In this document: positions 58,351-64,000 of the stretch, one piece after another
Position numbering within the stretch: the stretch's first letter is position 1
Layout of the letters: each line of letters opens with the position of its first letter
Assembly: GCA_019426215.1 (NCBI GenBank)
Contig: CM033402.1
Location: 23,260,104-23,324,103, forward strand
Source of the DNA: Buddleja alternifolia
Taxonomy: Eukaryota; Streptophyta; Magnoliopsida; Lamiales; Scrophulariaceae
Length of the DNA stretch: 64,000 nucleotides
Direction of reading: 5' to 3'
Program-made: the position numbers and the translations under genes
Notes under the pieces: generated by a model
What the model was told of the DNA's origin: nothing
Seen by the model: the letters and a program-made list of their open reading frames with translations, nothing else
The model's database searches: none

Positions 58351-58560
58351 CCCACCGACTTTATTAAAGAACTCAATCACTTACTACGAAGTCTTTCCAA
58401 CAAGATTTCCGAATATTGCAGTTGGAGTGCAATGATTCGAAAAATGTAGTATGAGCCAAGTGAAAATTCAAAGTCCTGTCTAATTTTACTTAGTGTACAA
58501 CAGAAAAACCTAATTGAATCTTTCTTTATTCTCTACAGTTATTTTATTTTCTCTCACAGA

Positions 58561-59480
58561 ATGGTAAACAACCCTGTAATTGGAGTGCTTAAGAAAAACG
58601 TCCTCACTGGATCCAACTTCATTGACTGGCTTAGAAACTTAAGGATAGTCCTTGGTTATGAGTCGATCGATTATGTCTTAGACATAAAACGTCCCACGAT
58701 TTCCTTGGAGGATGGGGACGAGAGTGTGCATTCCTTTTATAGAGACTGGGTCACTGATAATGCACGAGCCAGAGGATTGATGCTCAGCTCGATGAGTTAT
58801 GATCTTTAGCATTCCCATGAGAGAATGGAAAATGCAAGGAACATATTGCTTCATTTGAAAGAGTTGTTTGGAGAGCCCAGTAGGACTGTTCGATATTTCT
58901 AGTGGAAAGAGCTCTTCATGGGAAAGATTGAAGAAGATGAGAACGTGGCTGACCACGTGTTGAAAATGATCTCCATGATAGAGACGTTGCAATCTCTTGA
59001 TTTTCACATGGATTTCCATCTTCAGACAGACCTCATCTTTCAATCACTTCTGAATTCCTCCAGTCAATTCATTAATGAACAAACTCATTACTGCACAAAG
59101 TCAAATGAAACAGAGGAAGTTTAGACGTACATACATCGCTTTTGTTGCTGGGCAAGCAGAACCCAAGGAAAAGGAAAAGGAGCCCGTAAATGTGTTAATG
59201 ATAAATGGTTGTCTTAAAAGGAAAGCACCCGAAGACATTAGGTTTCATAATGAGAATTTCAAGAGATCAAACTTTTGCCTTTCCTGCAAGGAGAAAAAGT
59301 CACTGGAGGCGTGACTGTCCCCAGAGAAAGGCAAGAGCTGCTAAAGGTATGGAACTTTATGTTTTGAAAATTAATTGTTCTATGACTGTATTCTCCACTT
59401 CATGGATTCTAGACTCAGTAGCTAGCGCTCATGTCTGTGTTTTGAAATAGGAACTGGAAAGAAGTAGGAGGCTCGAGGAG
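58561..59480 (+). pseudogene. copia gag and protease remains
   Basis: Gag begins at ATG 58561. The first 82 residues are a copia gag start (Leu-Thr-Gly-Ser-Asn-Phe...Trp-Leu-Arg-Asn-Leu), ending at TAG 58807-58809. Gag continues in pieces to about 59120 with another stop near 58900. A zinc-knuckle remnant (Cys-Leu-Ser-Cys...; then His-Trp-Arg-Arg-Asp-Cys in a second frame) is near 59270-59320. The protease site near 59402-59440 reads Ile-Leu-Asp-Ser-Val-Ala-Ser, so the usual Gly after Ser is Val. Confidence 0.8.
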
Positions 59481-59486
59481 CAAGAA

Positions 59487-60999
59487 GTGATGATCCATGT
59501 GTTCAGTGGACATAGTGTGGCAGCTACTCACATAGGATCCACTTCTTTATTTTTATCGACTAGACATTTCCTAGTTTTGGATGATTGCCTTGTTTTGCCC
59601 AATGGGCTTAAAAACATTTGTTCTATTCCCGTATTAGTTAGACTTGGATACGATTTTTGGTTTTTGAACAATGTTTGCAATATTTATTTTAGAAATAATT
59701 TTGTTGGCTCTGCTTCTTTAGTAAATGGTTTATATTACTTGAATGTCCAAAATAGATGTATTGTGAATACAATCACCAAGAAACGATGTATGTCTGGGAC
59801 AAACCAAAGACTCATCTGGCACTTAAGACTACGTCATGTTAGAGAATACAAGATTCGCGAACTTGAGAGAAATAGGCTTATAAGCACATTTGGGTTGGAC
59901 CCACTCCCCACTTGCGAATCTTACCTCAAAGGCAAAATGACTAGGTCACCCTTCACAGGTCATTTTGAATGAGCAAATGAAATCCTTGGTTTAATACATA
60001 CTGACGTTTGTGGGCCTTTCGAGGAAGTGGCTCGTGGAGATTTTCAATACTTCATTACATTTAATGACAACCACTCTAGGTATGGTCTCGTATACCTAAT
60101 GAAGCATAAGTCTGAATTTATTGAATGATTTAAAGAATTCAAGGCCTTGGTTGAAAATCAAACTGGCAAACGTATTAAAACACTACGATCTGATCAAGGT
60201 GGAGAGTATATGAGTGCCTAATTTGGAGAGTTCTTAATTGAACATGGAATTGTATAGGGTAGCCAAACAATTGAATGGGGTAACCGAACTACAAAATAGA
60301 ACACTATTGGATATGGTTCGATCGATGCTCAGCTACACGGATCTTCGCATATCGTTGTGGGGCCAAGCATTGCTCACAACAGCTCACATCTTGAATGGAT
60401 GTCCATCTAGGTCTGTTCATAAAACTCCTTATCAGACATGGAGTGGAAAGACCCGTAGTCTTAAACACATTAGGATATGGGGTTGTCCAGCCAATGTGGA
60501 AAAGACAAAGATGGAGAAATTAGATGATAGATCTTTAAAAGGTCGATTTGTTGGTTTCCCAGAAGATTCTATGGGATACTTCTTCTACCTGCACGATGAT
60601 CAAAGGGTCATTGTGGTCCTACATGCGTACTCTCTCAAAGATAAGTTCGTTCGAGAAGGTGGTGCAGGAAGAAAGATTGTTCTGAAAGAACAAAATGAAA
60701 TCCCTTTAGAGACCACTGTTAAGAGACTCATAATGAACTTAGCCAAACGCAATCACCTTCGCATAGATCGAGTAGAGTATCTCAGCCGCCTGAGAGATAT
60801 GATTATCTGCTATAGAGAGAGCATAATTTGTATGCCATGGCAGAAGGAAACTATGGAGATGATCCTTCTACTTTTGAGCATACGATGGAGGATATAGATT
60901 CTGCAAAATGTCCTATGAAGACAGAGATGGATTCGATGTACTCGAACCAAGTCTGGATTCTAGTGGATCGCTCTAGGGGTATTGCACCCATAGGATGTA
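59487..60999 (+). pseudogene. copia integrase remains, cut at the start of RT
   Basis: 59487-59972 holds the protease tail and GAG-pre-integrase (Trp-His-Leu-Arg-Leu-Arg-His-Val...Cys-Glu-Ser). Integrase continues in the same general register with stops near 59970, 60127 and 60220, and the Leu-Arg-Ser-Asp-Gln-Gly-Gly-Glu motif near 60185. 60238-60897 is the integrase C-terminal half, with Arg-Phe-Val-Gly-Phe-Pro-Glu-Asp-Ser-Met-Gly-Tyr near 60545-60580, a segment deleted from the relative at 12075. The last match is Ala-Pro-Ile-Gly-Cys at 60984-60998, in the first RT motif. Confidence 0.85.
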
Positions 61000-63900
61000 T
61001 GTAACATCCTATATTTCTAGCTCCTAATTTTATAGACTAAAGTCAGAGCTAGATTTTGCATTAATTAGATTTCGTAATTTATTTGATTCTATCAATTCGT
61101 GAATTTTGACTACTTAGTTGTATAGTTAAATTAGGCTCTAACTGTTTGTGAAGTAGACTAGTAGTATTTATAAGTCTTTCTATACTAGTTTGTGTATGGA
61201 CGGATAAATATATAAGTTTTACTCTATGTATTGTCTTATTTCAATATCTAAATCTCTATCATTTATATACATTTTGGGGGTGTAATATGGGACTTAAAGC
61301 AATATCCATCTTTGACAATATAATAGTAATAAAGAAGCAAATGAATTAAGAAACTTACACCTCATTCTTGCGCATCTTACCAAGGAGAATGAGAGGAAGA
61401 CACGTCCCTTTTCTTCCAAATAAAGGTCAGCCATTTCATGTTATATCCACCGCTTGGACATTTATCAGAATTGGATTTCATTTCTGTCAAAAAAAAAAAA
61501 AGGGGATCAAAAGAAAGAAAAAAGCAACTTTACCATACATTCCTTAGTTTAAAACGCAGAGTGAGCAGTTTCGGTGCAATGGAGTTTTGGACTGTCAAAT
61601 GGCATCCAAATTGAGTGTGGTTAGTCTTCATTTCTTCCTAAGAAGTAGAGGAATGTATGGTATCTTTAAGTTATACATATCAGTTCGGAGTTGCTCAAAA
61701 ACGTTGTCCAACCGTGAGCCTTTTGCACAGAGATAAAATCTGCTGTTGGAGAAATTTTGGCTAGCTATGTATTGGAAGTGGGTTAACTCATTTCTATCAG
61801 TGTTAGGTATCAGATCCTCACACCTTCAACATCTATCCAACATATATTCACAACTGAAATAGACCTGTGGTGAGTCACATAAATTGCTGGACATGGTTGA
61901 AATCTCAAAGGGATTTGGAGTATGATAAGGGAAGAAAGAAAATTCCAGCAAACCTTGCAATCTTGAGAAGGTGAGAGGTTAATTCTTGTTTAGATGAACA
62001 CATGCAGTATTTATATAGATTAGCTATCAATGGTTGAGTAATTTGAAATTAATTATGGTATTTTTGATCACATATATACGTTTTATCTTCACTTAACCTG
62101 CTTGATTCAAGGTGTACTGAAATTACAGATTCTGTAGTTGACTTTAGGGCTGTGTTTATGTGAGAAAGTGAGTGAATTTATTTATGTGAATTTTCCTGGA
62201 GCTCTATGAACGTTTCTGGAGTATACCTGTAAAATTTTGTAGTAATTGAACATGTAGTGAAGTTTCTAAAATTCTTTGAATGAAACTACCAGGTGCTGTC
62301 AGGCGAGTTTAAGAAGGTTTCGGTTTGAAGATTAATTATTATATTTACAGATTTTAATTCATTTCAATTATTTTACTGTATAATTACGTATGTGTTTAGG
62401 GTATTGTCTGAAAATTTGGGAATTTTTCAAGGAACAGGGGATTTTATAAAAATATTTGAAACAGGACTGGCAGCCCTGGAAGAATGTTTTTTTACAGCCA
62501 TGTTTTGGTGATCGAAACCTAATTTAACGACGTCAATTGATTCTGAAATTTTTATGAAATATTATTCAAGATGATATTTCTGTTTCTGTAAAATGTGAGA
62601 GCAAAGTCATGCTTTGAGTATTTATGAGGATTTTTATAGTGAAGTTGCGCCGATAAGTAGCTTGAGATTTGTTAAAACTAAAGTATCTATACACCTATGA
62701 TAAATTACTATCTTCGGTTAAGTTATAATGTACCTTAGTTAGAAAATATGATGATGATATTTGCATAGCAGGATATATCCGAGGCTCGATGAGACACGAA
62801 TAGTGAGGGTTTCTAATTCCGTCTTATTGTTTGAATTTGCTTTACCCGCTTTCATATCATTTGATTGTCTTGTTTTGTCTGTACCACTATCTTATCAGTA
62901 TATTGATGATTGGTTAGTGATGATTGTTGATTCCTAAATGTCAATATTTCGTGATTCCCGACGTTATCCTTTTCACGTCTATAGTAAATGTCTTGTCTCG
63001 AAATGGTCTTCGGTCTAATCGTTGTTAATTCCTGTGAGTCTTATCATACGAATATTGAGTCAATATGTTTCTTATCACCTTGAGACCATTCTACCTTGGT
63101 TCTACTCCGTCAGCTACAGGAGCTAAGTGCTATATGGGACAAAGCGTCACGCGACGGCGGGGGCCACCTCTTGAACCCGTAGGAGCCACCACTAGAATCC
63201 TGATGTCTGGCATCCGTCCGCGATATGTCCTTTTCTTGGTCTAAAGCTTTGACTCTCAAAGGTAGAGTGAAGGGAGCTAAGTGTTATACGGGACAAAGTG
63301 CCACGCGACGGCGGGGGCCACCTCTTGAACCCGTAGGAGCCACCTCTAAAATCTCGACACTTGGAAAGTTCACAGACTAAAGGGAGCTAAGTGCTATATG
63401 GGACAAAGTGCCACGCGACGGTGGGGGCCACCTCTTGAACCCGTAGGAGCCATCACTAGAATCCCGACATTTGCAAATCTCAAAAGGTGTGAAGTTTCCC
63501 GCTGGTATGGGACAGTGGGGAGACGAAACACAATCATATGACATGAATCTAAAGTATGTGTTATTCATTCTGGTTTTGTTATATGCATCGTGATTGATAT
63601 TCATCGTTTTGATTGTTTGTTTTCTCCAATGATTTACTCGATAAGTGTAATCTCGTTTCTCTTGTAATCTTCCGCTACAGATTCCGTTTCAATGATAAAG
63701 GTAAAGCAACCCATTAACCTACCTCACTGAGTCATTCGGACTCACCCCTTCTTCTTTCTTCCTTTTCAGATAAGCTTAGTATGTTGGATACAAATGGAGA
63801 ATTGAGGATTAAAGGAAGCATTGGTTTGCTGCTATTAGAGAGAGTGATATTTTGGGATGTACGATTGGGTATGTATATATTTTGGCTTGGAGATCTGTAA

Positions 63901-64000
63901 TTGATAGGATTATTGTTGAATTGTGTAAGATTGATGAAGAATGTATTGTTAGTTTAATTGGAATGAAATTTTTTAGTTTCAGCAGATGAAGGATTAGTAT
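61000..64000 (+). repeat. Left end of a long LTR, probably Ty3-type, running out of the window
   Basis: It begins TGTAACATCCTATATTTC directly after copia RT coding sequence. TGTAACA-type starts are common in plant Ty3 chromovirus LTRs. No ORF is found in 3 kb, which fits an LTR of 3 kb or more. A tandem repeat block (63118-63480) and a splice-like pyrimidine tract (TTCTTCCTTTTCAG, about 63757-63770) lie near the right. The other LTR, primer site and target copy are not in view, so this is inferred. Confidence 0.5.
63118..63480 (+). repeat. Three-copy tandem repeat, GC-rich
   Basis: Copies start near 63118, 63273 and 63380. Each reads GGAGCTAAGTG(C/T)TATA(C/T)GGGACAAAG followed by CACGCGACGG(C/T)GGGGGCCACC, CTTGAACCCGTAGGAGCCA and AATC-CGAC. 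The conserved part is about 90 bases. The first spacer is longer (about 155 versus 107). Confidence 0.88.

Larger units (their letters stand above)
56623..58560 (+). other. Untranslated leader of the decayed copia element
   Basis: No coding sequence. The left part has three diverged direct repeats around the words GATTGGAT and TTGAATATGAATCAATATT (56690-56940). A GC-rich island at 56990-57140 holds a perfect 12-base stem with a 3-base loop (57081-57107). Three copies of a 23-base word (58133, 58218, 58328) lie closer to gag. Such features may be RNA packaging or translation signals, but that is inference. Confidence 0.55.
53578..60999 (+). mobile_element. Decayed Ty1/copia element with 5' LTR, leader and gag-pol remains
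   Basis: In order: a 5'-truncated 5' LTR (53578-56608, holding a nested solo LTR), primer-binding site, a 1.9 kb leader, gag, protease and integrase. The sequence ends in the first RT codons at 60999, where another LTR starts. The coding parts are related to the element at 11300-13909. Many stops and shifts mark it as dead. Confidence 0.85.

Noticed and set aside
1..64000. CRISPR arrays, rRNA genes or bacterial operons
   Set aside because: None seen; repeat spacing and content are those of plant transposable elements.

Overview
This is nuclear DNA of a flowering plant, almost certainly a eudicot. It is AT-rich, has split genes with GT-AG introns, and most of its length is LTR retrotransposon and small DNA-transposon sequence. 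An asterid, perhaps Lamiales, is possible because one host gene is a DIVARICATA-type MYB, but that family is widespread and the guess is weak. No bacterial, organellar, CRISPR or rRNA features were seen.

Layout. 1-10725: the 3' 10.7 kb of a SIRE/Maximus-type Ty1/copia element (gag end, protease, integrase, RT, RNase H, a long extra ORF region after pol, then a complete 1.77 kb 3' LTR). 10726-11299: a scrap that looks like the 3' end of a Ty3-type element. 11300-15572: a 5'-truncated second copia element with its 3' LTR. 15688-17153: a Mutator-like MITE with a perfect 9-bp target duplication and a second MITE full of AGCTCGAGCT words, both just upstream of a host gene. 17268-24607: a nine-exon family GH3 beta-glucosidase gene (+), about 607 residues and frame-intact, with a GC-rich foldback in its last intron. 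24608-31440: intergenic DNA carrying several inverted-repeat elements, including a 1.26 kb near-complete hairpin. 31441-32928: a two-exon DIVARICATA-type two-MYB-domain transcription factor gene (-). 33900-42570: AT-rich intergenic DNA with LINE and copia remnants and LTR fragments or solo LTRs. 42947-49450: an F-box/FBD/LRR pseudogene (-) split by a complete Tnt1/Tork-like copia element (43487-48615) with 5-bp target repeats. 49450-53577: a SIRE LTR fragment, a long-terminal-inverted-repeat element and a reverse-strand solo-type LTR. 53578-60999: a decayed copia element (+) whose 5' LTR is interrupted by another solo LTR with perfect GGAGA target repeats. 61000-64000: an LTR-like sequence, probably Ty3-type, inserted into the RT gene of that copia element and running off the window.

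The two convincing live host genes are the GH3 glucosidase (glycoside hydrolysis) and the MYB regulator. They converge on the intergenic stretch between them and show no sign of acting together. The remainder is a stratified record of transposition: nested insertions, solo LTRs, frame-broken pol genes and hairpin-forming DNA elements. Nothing here can be called a new system with confidence. The most interesting items are the long post-pol ORF region of the SIRE element with its gene-like leader, the strong enrichment of the word AAGCGT across that element, the interleaved foldback in the GH3 intron, and two short GH3 introns that are a multiple of three and stop-free.
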